Positions 24,997 through 33,433 are shown, counted from the stretch's first letter. The stretch: DNA of 64,000 bases from JAHFUI01 sp039931615 (GCA_039931615.1 JBDTRR010000001.1:267658-331657), one strand, 5' to 3'. Numbers and translations: made by a program. The notes: a model not told the origin generated them from the sequence alone.

Positions 24997-26397
24997 ATGA
25001 CACACCGCATCGAGCGCGATCCGCTTGGCGACGTCGCCGTCCCGGTGGATGCGTACTACGGCGGCCAGACCGCGCGCGCGGTTGACAACTTTCCAATCAG
25101 CGGCCTGCGCGCTCCCGCCGATCTGGTGACCGCCACCGTCCTCGTGAAGAAGGCGGCCGCCCAGGCGAATGCGGCGCTCGGCCGTCTCGATCGCGAGATC
25201 GCCGACGCCATCGTCGCCGCGGCGGACGAAGTGCTCACCGGCCGGCTGCGGGATCAGTTCGTCGTCGACGTCTACCAGGCCGGCGCCGGTACCTCGCACA
25301 ACATGAACGCCAACGAGGTGCTGGCCAACCGGGCGGCGGAACTGCTGGGCGAACCTCGCGGCAGCTATACCCGGGTCCACCCGAACGATCACGTCAACAT
25401 GGGCCAGTCGACCAACGACGTGTTTCCCACCGCGACCCGGGTGGCGTTGCTGATGACGTCGGCAGGGCTGGTGTCAGCCAGCCGCGAGCTGGCCGACAGC
25501 CTGAACCGCAAATCTGAAGCGTTCGCCGATGTCCTGAAGACCGGCCGCACGCATCTCCAGGACGCGGTTCCGATCACGCTCGGCCAGGAGTTCAGCGGCT
25601 ACGCCGCCTGCGTACGCCGCGGCGCCGACGATGTGGCGGCGGCGGCGGCACAGCTGCTGGAGCTGAACATCGGCGCCACCGCCGTCGGGACGGGATTGAA
25701 TGCGGGCGACGACTACCGTCTGCTGGTGGTCGACAACCTGGGACGAGCCACCGGACTGGCCGTGACGCCGGCCCGGAACCTGTTCCGGGTGACGCAAAGC
25801 ATGGGCGACGTGCTCGCCTGCTCGGGCGCGATGCGCCGGCTGGCGGTCGAGGTCGGCAAGATCGCCAGCGACCTCCGGCTGCTGAGCATGGGGCCGCGGG
25901 CCGGACTGTCCGAGATCACCCTGCCGCCGGTGCAGCCCGGTTCGTCGATCATGCCGGGCAAGGTCAACCCCTCGATCCCCGAGATGGTCAATCAGGTGTG
26001 CTTCCAGGTGATCGGCTGCGACATGACGGTCGCCCTCGCCTGCGAGGCGGGCCAGCTCGAATTGAACGTGATGATGCCGGTCATCGCCTGGAACGCGCTG
26101 CACGCGTCGACGATCCTGCGCCAGTCGATCGGCGTCTTCCGGACCCGGTGCATCGACGGCATCACCGCCAACGAGGAGCGCGCGCGCGAACTGCTCGATC
26201 GGAGCACGGCGCTGGCGACCGCCCTCAGTCCGCATATTGGATATGCGGCGACGGCAGAGGTCGCCAAGGAAGCGGTCAAGACCGGCCGGTCGGTTCGCGA
26301 TCTCGTGCTGGCGCGCGGCCTGCTCGACCAGGACCGGCTCGACCGCATTCTCTCCGCCGACGCGATGACCCGCGGCGGCATCGTCGGTGACCAATGA
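24997..26397 (+). CDS. aspA: Aspartate ammonia-lyase
   Basis: 466 residues of the fumarase/aspartase superfamily. The signature is GSSIMPGKVNPSIPEMVNQV near residue 315; the IPE.VNQV end is characteristic of aspartase rather than FumC, which has TQCEA there. Further motifs are AGAGTSHNMNANEV, VHPNDHVNMGQSTNDVFPT and TGRTHLQDAVP. It removes ammonia from aspartate to give fumarate, which the divergent fumarase can hydrate to malate. Start ATG at 24997. The stop overlaps the next gene by four bases, beginning a tightly packed aspA-methyltransferase-thiD unit. Confidence 0.88.
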   Translation: MTHRIERDPLGDVAVPVDAYYGGQTARAVDNFPISGLRAPADLVTATVLVKKAAAQANAALGRLDREIADAIVAAADEVLTGRLRDQFVVDVYQAGAGTSHNMNANEVLANRAAELLGEPRGSYTRVHPNDHVNMGQSTNDVFPTATRVALLMTSAGLVSASRELADSLNRKSEAFADVLKTGRTHLQDAVPITLGQEFSGYAACVRRGADDVAAAAAQLLELNIGATAVGTGLNAGDDYRLLVVDNLGRATGLAVTPARNLFRVTQSMGDVLACSGAMRRLAVEVGKIASDLRLLSMGPRAGLSEITLPPVQPGSSIMPGKVNPSIPEMVNQVCFQVIGCDMTVALACEAGQLELNVMMPVIAWNALHASTILRQSIGVFRTRCIDGITANEERARELLDRSTALATALSPHIGYAATAEVAKEAVKTGRSVRDLVLARGLLDQDRLDRILSADAMTRGGIVGDQ

Positions 26398-27098
26398 CAG
26401 ACAGCACCAGGTCGGCCGTCGGGACCGCGATCGTGCTGGCGTCGCTGTGCGTCGCCGCCGCCGCGCAGCCGCCGAAGAACCGGCTGTTCCCGGCCCAGGA
26501 GCTGGGTCTGATCGAGCCGCCCGATCGCGATCAATGGCAGCCGCCTGATCTGATCATGGACCGGCTGCGGATCTCCGACGGCGCCGCGGTCGCCGAACTG
26601 GGGGCGGGCGGCGGATGGTTCGTCGTGCAGCTCGCCCATCGCGTCGCTCAACACGGTGTCGTCTACGCCGAGGACGTCCAGCCGGAGATGATCCAGCTGA
26701 TCCGGCGGCGGGTGCAGCGGGAGAACCTGACCAACGTCCGCCCGGTGCTGGGCACCGCGACCGATCCGATGCTGCCGCCCGGCCTCGACGCTGTATTGAT
26801 TGTCGACGCCTATCGTGAAATGGCGTGCGCCGTCGGCCCGGCCTGCCAGGATCCAGTCCCGCTGTTGAAGAACGTCGCGCGGTCGCTGAAGCCGCGCGGC
26901 CTCCTCGGCATCGTCGACTTCAATCGCGGCGAAGGCGGTCCCGGGCCGGGGCCCGACGTTCGCGTCGATCCGGAGGCCGTGATTCGCGCCGCCGCCGAGG
27001 CCGGTCTGCGGCTGGAACAACGCGAGAACCTGCCGCCGTTCCAGTTTCAATACCTGCTGGTGTTCGGGAAGGCCGCCAGCCCACGCGGTGCCCAATGA
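26394..27098 (+). CDS. SAM-methyltransferase-fold protein with a predicted signal peptide
   Basis: 234 residues. The N-terminus has a basic start, a hydrophobic core AVGTAIVLASLCVAAAA and an AQP cleavage-like site. The mature part is a class I methyltransferase fold with motif I AVAELGAGGGWFVVQLA, an acidic VVYAEDVQPEMI, and LKPRGLLGIVDFN for motif IV/post-I. Export is odd for a SAM-dependent enzyme, yet such exported versions occur in several phyla; they may be anchored and face the cytoplasm. The start ATG overlaps the aspA stop (ATGA), and its own stop overlaps thiD in the same way. Confidence 0.75.
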   Translation: MTDSTRSAVGTAIVLASLCVAAAAQPPKNRLFPAQELGLIEPPDRDQWQPPDLIMDRLRISDGAAVAELGAGGGWFVVQLAHRVAQHGVVYAEDVQPEMIQLIRRRVQRENLTNVRPVLGTATDPMLPPGLDAVLIVDAYREMACAVGPACQDPVPLLKNVARSLKPRGLLGIVDFNRGEGGPGPGPDVRVDPEAVIRAAAEAGLRLEQRENLPPFQFQYLLVFGKAASPRGAQ

Positions 27099-27931
27099 GC
27101 GAGCCGATCACTGCCCCGATCACTGCTCCGATCACTGCTCCGATCACTGCGCTGACCATCGCCGGCAGCGACTCGGGCGGCGGCGCCGGCATCCAGGCTG
27201 ATCTCAAGACGTTCGCCGCCCTCGGCGTCTACGGGACGAGCGCGATTACCGCGATCACCGCGCAGAACACGGTCGGGGTCACCGGGATGCTGGCGCTATC
27301 GGCGGATCTGGTCACGGCGCAAATCGAAGCGGTCGCCGGAGACATCACCCTGCACGCCACCAAGATCGGCATGCTGGCGACGGCGGCCATCGTCGAAGCC
27401 GTGGCCGCGGCAATCACCGGGCTGGAGCTGCCGCTGGTGGTCCTCGACCCGGTGATGATCGCGAAAAGCGGCGATCGCCTCCTCGACGACGATGGGCTGC
27501 AGATGCTGCGGGCGGAGCTGCTGCCGCGCTGCCTGGTGGTGACGCCGAACATCCCCGAGGCCGAGGCGCTGAGCGGACGGCGCATCGAATCGATCGAACA
27601 GGCGCGCGCGGCCGCGCACGAGATCCATCAGATCGGCGGCGCCGCGGTGGTCATCAAGGGAGGTCATGCCCCAGGGGACGAGATCGTCGATCTGCTGTTC
27701 GACGGCGGTATGTTCACCGAGCTGCACACGTCGCGGATCGACACCCGGAATACTCACGGCACCGGCTGCACCTTCGCCGCGGCGGTGGCGGCATACCTCG
27801 CCCTCGGCCATTCCATCGTCGACGCGGTGGTCGCCGCCCAGAGCTATGTGCTCGGGGCGATCGAGCACGCCTTGCCGATCGGGCATGGGCACGGGCCGCT
27901 CAATCATTTCTGGAAGAAGCAATCCGGCTGA
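27095..27931 (+). CDS. thiD: Hydroxymethylpyrimidine/phosphomethylpyrimidine kinase
   Basis: 278 residues. The ribokinase-fold motifs are ALTIAGSDSGGGAGIQADLK at the start of the domain, VVLDPVMIAKSGDRLL for the substrate lid, VVTPNIPEAEALSG, and the anion hole NTHGTGCTFAAAVAA. ThiD phosphorylates HMP to HMP-PP for thiamine synthesis. The N-terminus carries a repeat ITAPITAPITAP encoded by four 12-base units, absent from normal ThiD. The C-terminus is KKQSG: its last residues and the stop codon (27929-27931) lie in the loop of a dispersed hairpin repeat. The start overlaps the upstream stop by four bases. Confidence 0.92.
   Translation: MSEPITAPITAPITAPITALTIAGSDSGGGAGIQADLKTFAALGVYGTSAITAITAQNTVGVTGMLALSADLVTAQIEAVAGDITLHATKIGMLATAAIVEAVAAAITGLELPLVVLDPVMIAKSGDRLLDDDGLQMLRAELLPRCLVVTPNIPEAEALSGRRIESIEQARAAAHEIHQIGGAAVVIKGGHAPGDEIVDLLFDGGMFTELHTSRIDTRNTHGTGCTFAAAVAAYLALGHSIVDAVVAAQSYVLGAIEHALPIGHGHGPLNHFWKKQSG
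27105..27155. repeat. 12-base tandem repeat at the 5' end of thiD
   Basis: Four direct copies of CCGATCACTGCT with one or two mismatches, coding for Pro-Ile-Thr-Ala units. The length is a multiple of three, so expansion or loss would keep the thiD frame. Confidence 0.85.
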
Positions 27932-27948
27932 AGCCGGATCCCACGTAC
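27921..27948. repeat. Dispersed hairpin repeat, half copy ending thiD
   Basis: Hairpin ATCCGGCTGAAGCCGGAT followed by CCCACGTAC. Its TGA is the stop codon of thiD. Confidence 0.75.
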
Positions 27949-28003
27949 GAACCCGGGGGACCCAGCGGACTCCCACCCGCGAGCCTGGCCGCCGACGCAA
28001 CGT

Positions 28004-28066
28004 GTACGTGGCGTCCGACTTCAGTCGGACTACGGATCAATCCGGCTGAAGCCGGATCCCACGTAC
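28004..28066. repeat. Dispersed bipartite hairpin repeat, full copy
   Basis: GTACGTGG and CCACGTAC ends enclose hairpins GTCCGACTTCAGTCGGAC and ATCCGGCTGAAGCCGGAT. It lies in the gap between thiD and moaE. Confidence 0.85.
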
Positions 28067-28085
28067 GAGAGGGTGCGGCAGAGTC

Positions 28086-28140
28086 GTACGTGGCGTCCGA
28101 CTTCAGTCGGACCGCTGTCGCGGCAATCCGGCTTCGGCCG
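28086..28140. repeat. Dispersed bipartite hairpin repeat, degraded right half
   Basis: The left half is perfect (GTACGTGGCGTCCGACTTCA). In the right half the second hairpin is changed to ATCCGGCTTCGGCCG and the terminal arm is lost. It sits 30 bases before moaE. Confidence 0.75.
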
Positions 28141-28169
28141 CGCTGCGCGATCCCCTTTATACTGAGGAG

Positions 28170-28661
28170 ATGGTTCCGCTCCTGGCGATCGGCCGCGCAC
28201 CGCTCGAACTCGAGCTGCTGATCACCGCGGCCAGCTCGAGAACGGACGATCGGGTGGAATCGGACGGCGCGGTGGTGACGTTCCTGGGTCTCGTGCGCAA
28301 CCGCAACCTCGGCAGACGCGTCCGATATCTCGACTACGAGGCCTACGAACCGCTGGCGCTGAAGACGTTCGAACGGATCGCCAGCGAGGTGCGCGACCGC
28401 TGGCCGGACACCCGGCTGGCGCTCCATCACCGGATCGGGCGCCTCGAGGTCGGGGAAGCGAGCGTGGCGATCGCCGCCGCGGCGGCGCATCGCGGCGATG
28501 CCTACGCGGCGTGCCGCTACGCGATCGAACGGGTCAAGCAGGTCGCGCCGATCTGGAAGCGGGAGTTCTTCGAAGGCGGCGACAGCTGGATTGAAGGCGC
28601 AGTCGCCGACCCGGCGGACGAAGAGGCGCGCGCCGCGGCGGAGCGGATCGCATGCGCGTGA
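28170..28661 (+). CDS. moaE: Molybdopterin synthase catalytic subunit MoaE
   Basis: 163 residues. Family motifs: GAVVTFLGLVRNRN near residue 30, VRYLDYEAYEPLA, LHHRIGRLEVGEASVAIA, and the active-site lysine region RVKQVAPIWKREFFEGG near residue 125. With MoaD it transfers sulfur to precursor Z to form molybdopterin. The start is an ATG at 28170. The 3' end overlaps moaD by 10 bases, so the two subunits are made together. The N-terminus is about 15 residues longer than in E. coli. Confidence 0.93.
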   Translation: MVPLLAIGRAPLELELLITAASSRTDDRVESDGAVVTFLGLVRNRNLGRRVRYLDYEAYEPLALKTFERIASEVRDRWPDTRLALHHRIGRLEVGEASVAIAAAAAHRGDAYAACRYAIERVKQVAPIWKREFFEGGDSWIEGAVADPADEEARAAAERIACA

Positions 28662-28897
28662 CCGTCCGGTTGTTCGCGCGGCTGCGCGACATTACTGGTG
28701 CGGCGGAGCTGGCGCGCGAGGTCGGCCCGGGGGCGACGATTGGCAGCGTGTGGCGGCTGCTCGAAGGCGAGTATCCGGCACTGCAGCCGTATGGACGGTC
28801 GATCTCGAGCGCGGTCAACGCGGATTACGCGCGCATGGACACAGCGCTGGCGGACGGCGACGAGGTGGCGTTTCTGCCGCCGGTGTCGGGCGGATAA
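28652..28897 (+). CDS. moaD: Molybdopterin synthase sulfur carrier MoaD
   Basis: 81 residues with the beta-grasp ubiquitin fold: VTVRLFARLRDITGA at the start, an ALADGDEVAFLPPVSGG end, and the C-terminal Gly-Gly that is activated as a thiocarboxylate. It is the sulfur donor subunit for MoaE, whose gene overlaps it by 10 bases. It is followed after 14 bases by prfA on the same strand. Only the moaE/moaD pair is present; other moa genes are not in the window. Confidence 0.92.
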   Translation: MRVTVRLFARLRDITGAAELAREVGPGATIGSVWRLLEGEYPALQPYGRSISSAVNADYARMDTALADGDEVAFLPPVSGG

Positions 28898-28911
28898 CGG
28901 GACAGAGCCAG

Positions 28912-29997
28912 GTGATATTCGATAAACTCGAAGCGATCGAACGGCAGTCCGATGAACTGATCGACCGCCTCGGCACCGCCGAGGTGCAGAACGATTCATC
29001 CGAGTACCGGAAGCTCGCCAAATCGCTGTCAGAGAACGAGCCAATCGTCGAGCGTTTCCGCGACTACAAGGTGGTCGTGCGCGATATCGCCCAGACCGAA
29101 GAGCTGGCGTCAGCCGCCGACAGCGACATGCGCGCCCTCGCCCACGAGGAGTTGAAGTCGCTGACCGCACGGCGCGACGCCCTGCTCGCCGAGCTCAAAA
29201 TCCTGCTGATCCCGAAGGACCCGAACGACCAGAAGAATGTCATCCTGGAGATCCGGGCCGGCACCGGCGGCGACGAAGCGGCGCTGTTCGCCGCCGAGCT
29301 GTTCCGGATGTACAGCAAGTACGCCGAGCGCCAGGGCTGGCGGATCGAAGTGCTGTCGAGCAACGAGACCGGCGGCGGCGGCCTGAAAGAGGTCATCGCC
29401 ACCATCGAGGGCAAAGGCGTCTACAGCCGGCTCAAGTACGAGAGCGGCGTGCATCGCGTCCAGCGCGTCCCGGCGACCGAAGCGAGCGGCCGCATCCACA
29501 CCTCGGCCGCCACCGTCGCCGTCCTCCCGGAAGCCGAGGACGTCGATATCCAGATCAACGAAAAGGACCTGCGCATCGACACCTTCTGCTCGAGCGGGCC
29601 GGGCGGGCAGAGCGTCAATACCACCTATTCCGCCGTCCGGCTGACGCACATCCCGACCGGAGTGGTGGTCTCGCAGCAGGACGAAAAATCGCAGATCAAG
29701 AACCGCGCGAAAGCGATGAAGGTGCTGCGGGCGCGGCTCTACGAGATGGAGCTGCGCAAGCAGCAGGACGCCATCGCCAAGGACCGCCGCAGCCAGGTCG
29801 GCTCGGGCGATCGCTCCGAGAAAATCCGCACCTACAACTTCCCGGACAGCCGGATCAAGGATCATCGCGCCAACTTCCTGACCCACCGGATCAACGAGGT
29901 GCTGAATGGCGACCTCGCCGAGCTCCTCGACCACGTCATCACCCATCATCTGTCGGAGAAACTGCGGGACGCCACTGACGGCGGAGTGCCGGCGTAA
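28912..29997 (+). CDS. prfA: Peptide chain release factor 1
   Basis: 361 residues, the normal RF1 length. The stop-codon reading tripeptide is PAT within RVQRVPATEASGRIHTS, which marks RF1 (UAA/UAG) rather than RF2. The catalytic GGQ is at residues 231-233 in SSGPGGQSVNTT; its Gln is the substrate of the methylase encoded next. The start is a GTG at 28912. The prfA-prmC order is the common bacterial arrangement. The preceding moaD ends 14 bases upstream, so a joint transcript is likely. Confidence 0.97.
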   Translation: MIFDKLEAIERQSDELIDRLGTAEVQNDSSEYRKLAKSLSENEPIVERFRDYKVVVRDIAQTEELASAADSDMRALAHEELKSLTARRDALLAELKILLIPKDPNDQKNVILEIRAGTGGDEAALFAAELFRMYSKYAERQGWRIEVLSSNETGGGGLKEVIATIEGKGVYSRLKYESGVHRVQRVPATEASGRIHTSAATVAVLPEAEDVDIQINEKDLRIDTFCSSGPGGQSVNTTYSAVRLTHIPTGVVVSQQDEKSQIKNRAKAMKVLRARLYEMELRKQQDAIAKDRRSQVGSGDRSEKIRTYNFPDSRIKDHRANFLTHRINEVLNGDLAELLDHVITHHLSEKLRDATDGGVPA

Positions 29998-30025
29998 GCG
30001 GACCGGAGACCGGCCGATCCTGTCG

Positions 30026-30883
30026 ATGGCAACCATCCAACAACGCGTGGCCGCGGCGCGCCAGCGGTTCCGTGACGCCGGCATCGGACCCGCAGAGGCG
30101 GAGCATAGCGCCCGCCGGCTCGCGGAACACGTCCTCGGCTGGGACGCGGCGCGCTATTTCACCTCGTCGAACGAAGCCGAACCGGGCACCTTCGCCGAGC
30201 GATACGACGCCCTGGTCGTCCGCCGCGCCGCCCGAGAGCCGGCGGCCTACATTACCGGTCGCCAGGAATTCTGGGATCTGTCGTTCGAGGTGTCGCCGTC
30301 GGTCCTGATTCCCCGTCCGGAAACCGAGTTGATCGTCGAGACCGCGATCGACCACTTCGGCTCCGATCGCCAGCGGCCGCTGGCGATCGCGGATGCGGGA
30401 ACCGGCTGCGGCTGCCTGGCCGTGGCGCTGGCGCGTGAGTTCGCGCGGGCATCGGTCGTCGCGACGGACATTTCAGCGGCCGCGCTCGCCGTGGCCCGGC
30501 GGAACGCCGGGCGCCACGGCGTCGCCGACCGGATTCGCTTCGTCCACGCCGACATGCTCGACACGCTCGGCGACTTCGACCTGATCGTCGCCAACCCGCC
30601 CTACGTCCGCCAGGGCGATCGTCCGGCGCTGCAGCCCGAGGTGCGCGACTACGAGCCGGACGTCGCCCTGTTCGGCGGCGACAGCGGCTTCGATCTCGTC
30701 GTCTCGATGGTCGAACAGGCCGCCGTCCGGCTCCGGCCCGGCGGTCTCCTGCTGTTCGAGTTCGGCTACGGACAGGACGACGCCGTCGAGGAACTGCTGG
30801 CGAGAACACCGGGAATCACCATGGTCGAGCTCCGCCGCGATCTGCAGGGGATTGCCCGGACGGCAGTGGCACGCCTCAGCTGA
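30026..30883 (+). CDS. prmC: Release factor glutamine methyltransferase PrmC
   Basis: 285 residues. An N-terminal five-helix domain precedes AAYITGRQEFWDLSFEVSPS, VLIPRPETE, the SAM motif IADAGTGCGCLAVALA, and the catalytic IVANPPYV near residue 190, which holds the Gln amide. It methylates the GGQ glutamine of RF1/RF2 and so speeds termination. It starts 28 bases after prfA. The canonical LDLGTGSG appears as IADAGTGCG, a mild variant. Confidence 0.95.
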   Translation: MATIQQRVAAARQRFRDAGIGPAEAEHSARRLAEHVLGWDAARYFTSSNEAEPGTFAERYDALVVRRAAREPAAYITGRQEFWDLSFEVSPSVLIPRPETELIVETAIDHFGSDRQRPLAIADAGTGCGCLAVALAREFARASVVATDISAAALAVARRNAGRHGVADRIRFVHADMLDTLGDFDLIVANPPYVRQGDRPALQPEVRDYEPDVALFGGDSGFDLVVSMVEQAAVRLRPGGLLLFEFGYGQDDAVEELLARTPGITMVELRRDLQGIARTAVARLS

Positions 30884-30944
30884 AATTGTCTGCGACCTCT
30901 CCATCCTTTGCGTCCTCCGCGTCCTCTGCGGTAGAACATTCCTC

Positions 30945-31289
30945 ATGAGCGAATGTCTCTTCTGCAAGATTATCCGGCACGAGATTCCGGCCGCGGTCGA
31001 GTACGAGGACGATCGTGTGCTGGCCTTCAACGACATCAACCCGCAGGCGCCGACCCACCTGCTGATCGTGCCGAAGCGGCACATCGCGACCCTGAACGAG
31101 CTCGCCGCCGGCGACGATCAGCTGCTCGGCGAGATGGTACGGCGAGCCGCCGCGCTGGCGAAGGCGCGCGGGCTGGCAGAGGGCGGATTCCGGACCGTGC
31201 TCAATACCAACCGCGACGCCGGCCAGACGGTCTTTCACATCCATCTGCATCTGCTCGGCGGACGCAGCATGGGGTGGCCACCGGGCTGA
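30945..31289 (+). CDS. HIT-family hydrolase
   Basis: 114 residues. The zinc-like CLFCKI at the N-terminus, DINPQAPTHLLIVPK, and the histidine triad TVFHIHLHLLGGR near the C-terminus place it in the Hint/PKCI branch, which hydrolyses adenosine phosphoramidates. Start ATG at 30945. It lies downstream of prmC across 61 bases that contain a GCGTCCTC-type short repeat. No specific pathway is suggested by the neighbours. Confidence 0.93.
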   Translation: MSECLFCKIIRHEIPAAVEYEDDRVLAFNDINPQAPTHLLIVPKRHIATLNELAAGDDQLLGEMVRRAAALAKARGLAEGGFRTVLNTNRDAGQTVFHIHLHLLGGRSMGWPPG

Positions 31290-31313
31290 TCCGGCTTCAT
31301 GCCTTTTCCATCC

Positions 31314-31374
31314 GTACGTAGTGTCCGCCTTCAGGCGGACCTGCCACGGTCCGGCTAAGCCGGACACTACGTAC
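31314..31374. repeat. Dispersed bipartite hairpin repeat, full copy
   Basis: GTACGTAGTG and CACTACGTAC ends with hairpins GTCCGCCTTCAGGCGGAC and GTCCGGCTAAGCCGGAC, linked by CTGCCACG. It lies between the HIT gene and the convergent HAD gene. Confidence 0.88.
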
Positions 31375-31388
31375 AAACGGAAAGCGCT

Positions 31389-32105
31389 CTAGCCGCCGGT
31401 GGTGTTGCCGAGGAGCAGCCCCGGCAGTTCTGTGAGCGATCGGATCACCGGCACGCCGGCCCGGGCGCACTCGGCTTCACGCGGGTGTGGACCGGGCGCC
31501 CGATGCAGCAGCACCGCACCGAGGCCGGCGCGCCGGGCGCCGTCGACATCGTGGTGGACGCTGTCTCCGACCATCACGGCGTCGGCCGCCGGCACGTCGA
31601 CGAGCTGGAGGGCGGCCGCGAAGATGCTGGGATGCGGCTTCATCAGGCCGTGCTCGGCGGACGAGACCGTCGCCGTGATCAATCCGCGCAGCTCGAAGTG
31701 GGACTGGAACGACACGAGACAGCGCTGCGAATTGGAAATCAGGCCGATCCGGATGCCGGCGGCCGCCAGTTCCCGCAGCACGGCCGGCACGTCGTCATAG
31801 AGCTCGAAATGCTGGCAGGCGCCCCAGGCCTCGGTGAGGGCGCGCGCGCAGGCGTCGACGCCCGGCCCGCGTCCGCCCATCTGCTCGATGATGTGCCCGG
31901 TGTAGCGGACGAAGATCTCGGCGTCGTACGGCGCATCCTCCGGACCGTCGAGCAACGACGCGGCGCTGGCCACGGCGGCATCGAACCGCGACTCGTCGAC
32001 CTCGACGCCCTGCTCCTCGCAGAACGCGCGATAGCCGCCGCTCCGGAACAACGGACCGGGGTGGATCAGGGTGAAATCGACGTCAAAGAAGATGGCGCGG
32101 GTCAC
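31389..32105 (-). CDS. HAD-superfamily hydrolase
   Basis: 238 residues. Motif I is AIFFDVDFTLIHPGP; the second Asp of DxD is kept, but the usual GT after it is replaced by FT. Motif II is IGLISNSQR, the motif III Lys is in HGLMKPHPSIF, and motif IV is AVMVGDSVHHDVDGA. The helical cap between I and II fits subfamily IA (haloacid dehalogenase/phosphatase). The substrate is not predictable. The start is a GTG at 32105. The gene at 32141 lies upstream on the same strand, 35 bases away, separated by a short 13-base repeat. Confidence 0.85.
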   Translation of the reverse strand: MTRAIFFDVDFTLIHPGPLFRSGGYRAFCEEQGVEVDESRFDAAVASAASLLDGPEDAPYDAEIFVRYTGHIIEQMGGRGPGVDACARALTEAWGACQHFELYDDVPAVLRELAAAGIRIGLISNSQRCLVSFQSHFELRGLITATVSSAEHGLMKPHPSIFAAALQLVDVPAADAVMVGDSVHHDVDGARRAGLGAVLLHRAPGPHPREAECARAGVPVIRSLTELPGLLLGNTTGG

Positions 32106-32140
32106 TGAGTTGGGTTACTGGGGCAGGTTACCGGGGCAGG

Positions 32141-33433
32141 TCATCGATCGTCGTAGGGTCCGGCGATGACGACGGTGGCGCGATCCGGGTGCAGCATCCT
32201 CGCCGCGGCGTGGACATCGTCCAGCGTGACGGCGCGCAGCAGGGCCGGCAGCCGCAGATCGTGGTCGAGGCCGAGGCCGAAGAACTCCGCCGTCTGGAGA
32301 AAGCTGGCGATGCCGGCGTTGGTCTCGAGCGCGCGCGGCATCGATCCGATCAGGTATTGCTGTGATTCCCGCAGCTCCTTCGCGGTCACGCCGTCCACCG
32401 CCAGCCGGCGGACCTCGTCGTCGATCGAGGACACCGCGCGATCGACGTTGGCCGGACTGACACCGGCGCGAATCGACAGCGGACCGGCGGCGACGTTGGC
32501 ATCCAGGCTGCTGAACGCGTAGTAGGCCATCCCCTGCCGCTCGCGAATGCTGTCGCCGAGCCGGCCGCCCATCGAATACTGCCCGAACACGTTGTTCATC
32601 AGTGAGCAGGCGTAGTAGGCGGGGTCGCTCCGCGCAATGGTCGTGAAGCCGTAGGCGACGTCGGCCTGCGCCTTGTTCATCATCGAAATCACCAGACGCC
32701 GGCGCTGACTCGCCGGGACGACGGCGGGCAGCGCGATCGGGACTGGCGGCGGCACCCGCCAGCCGCCGAAGACGCGGCCGACGACGTCGACCGCCGAACC
32801 GGCTGGCACGTCACCGACGACGACCGCTGTAAGCGCGCTCGGGGCAAAGCGTTCGGCATGCACCCGCGCCAGCCGATCCCGCGTCAGTGCCTCCACGCCG
32901 TCGACCGTCCCCTTGGCCCGGAATCCGTAGGGATGCTCCGGGTAGAGCAGCGCCATCAGCGATTCGAGGGCGCGAATCGCCGGACTGTCTTCGTCCTGCC
33001 GGATGGCCGTGATCACCTCGGCCTTGCGAATCGCCAGCTCGGCTTCGGGCAGCGCCGGGGACATCACGATGTCCCCGAGCAGCTGGCAGACGGCCGCGAA
33101 ATCCTCGGTGAGGCAGGTGCACACCAGCGACAGGATGTGGCGCGTCACCCCGATGGTCAGCGTGATGCCGCGGCGGTCGAGGTCTTCCGCGGTGTCCGCC
33201 GCCGACCGCGTCGCAGTGCCGCGGTCGAGGAGCCGCGACAGGAGAAAAACGGCACCCGGCGCGTCGAGCGGATCGCACACCGTGCCGGCCCGGATGGCCA
33301 GGCTGATGGTGACCGCCGGCAGGGTCGGCGTTTCCTTGGCGATGGCGACGACGCCATTGGAAAGAACGGTCCGCGCGGGCGCCAGCCCGGCACCGGCCTG
33401 CCCAGCGTGGGCGGTCAGCTCTGGGGGGATCAC
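32141..33433 (-). CDS. M16 peptidase-like protein, catalytically inactive partner
   Basis: 430 residues with the M16 fold in two halves. The region where active members have HxxEH reads GAVFLLSRLLDRGT, so the zinc ligands are absent. The rest is well kept (PYGFRAKGTVDGVEALTRD, and in the second half MGGRLGDSIRERQGMAYYAFSS, the substrate-binding R/Y pair). M16B enzymes often work as heterodimers of an active and an inactive subunit, and this gene overlaps the active one in a GTGA. The start is that GTG at 33433. Possible role: a peptidase complex in the cytoplasm, since no signal peptide is seen. Confidence 0.88.
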   Translation of the reverse strand: MIPPELTAHAGQAGAGLAPARTVLSNGVVAIAKETPTLPAVTISLAIRAGTVCDPLDAPGAVFLLSRLLDRGTATRSAADTAEDLDRRGITLTIGVTRHILSLVCTCLTEDFAAVCQLLGDIVMSPALPEAELAIRKAEVITAIRQDEDSPAIRALESLMALLYPEHPYGFRAKGTVDGVEALTRDRLARVHAERFAPSALTAVVVGDVPAGSAVDVVGRVFGGWRVPPPVPIALPAVVPASQRRRLVISMMNKAQADVAYGFTTIARSDPAYYACSLMNNVFGQYSMGGRLGDSIRERQGMAYYAFSSLDANVAAGPLSIRAGVSPANVDRAVSSIDDEVRRLAVDGVTAKELRESQQYLIGSMPRALETNAGIASFLQTAEFFGLGLDHDLRLPALLRAVTLDDVHAAARMLHPDRATVVIAGPYDDR

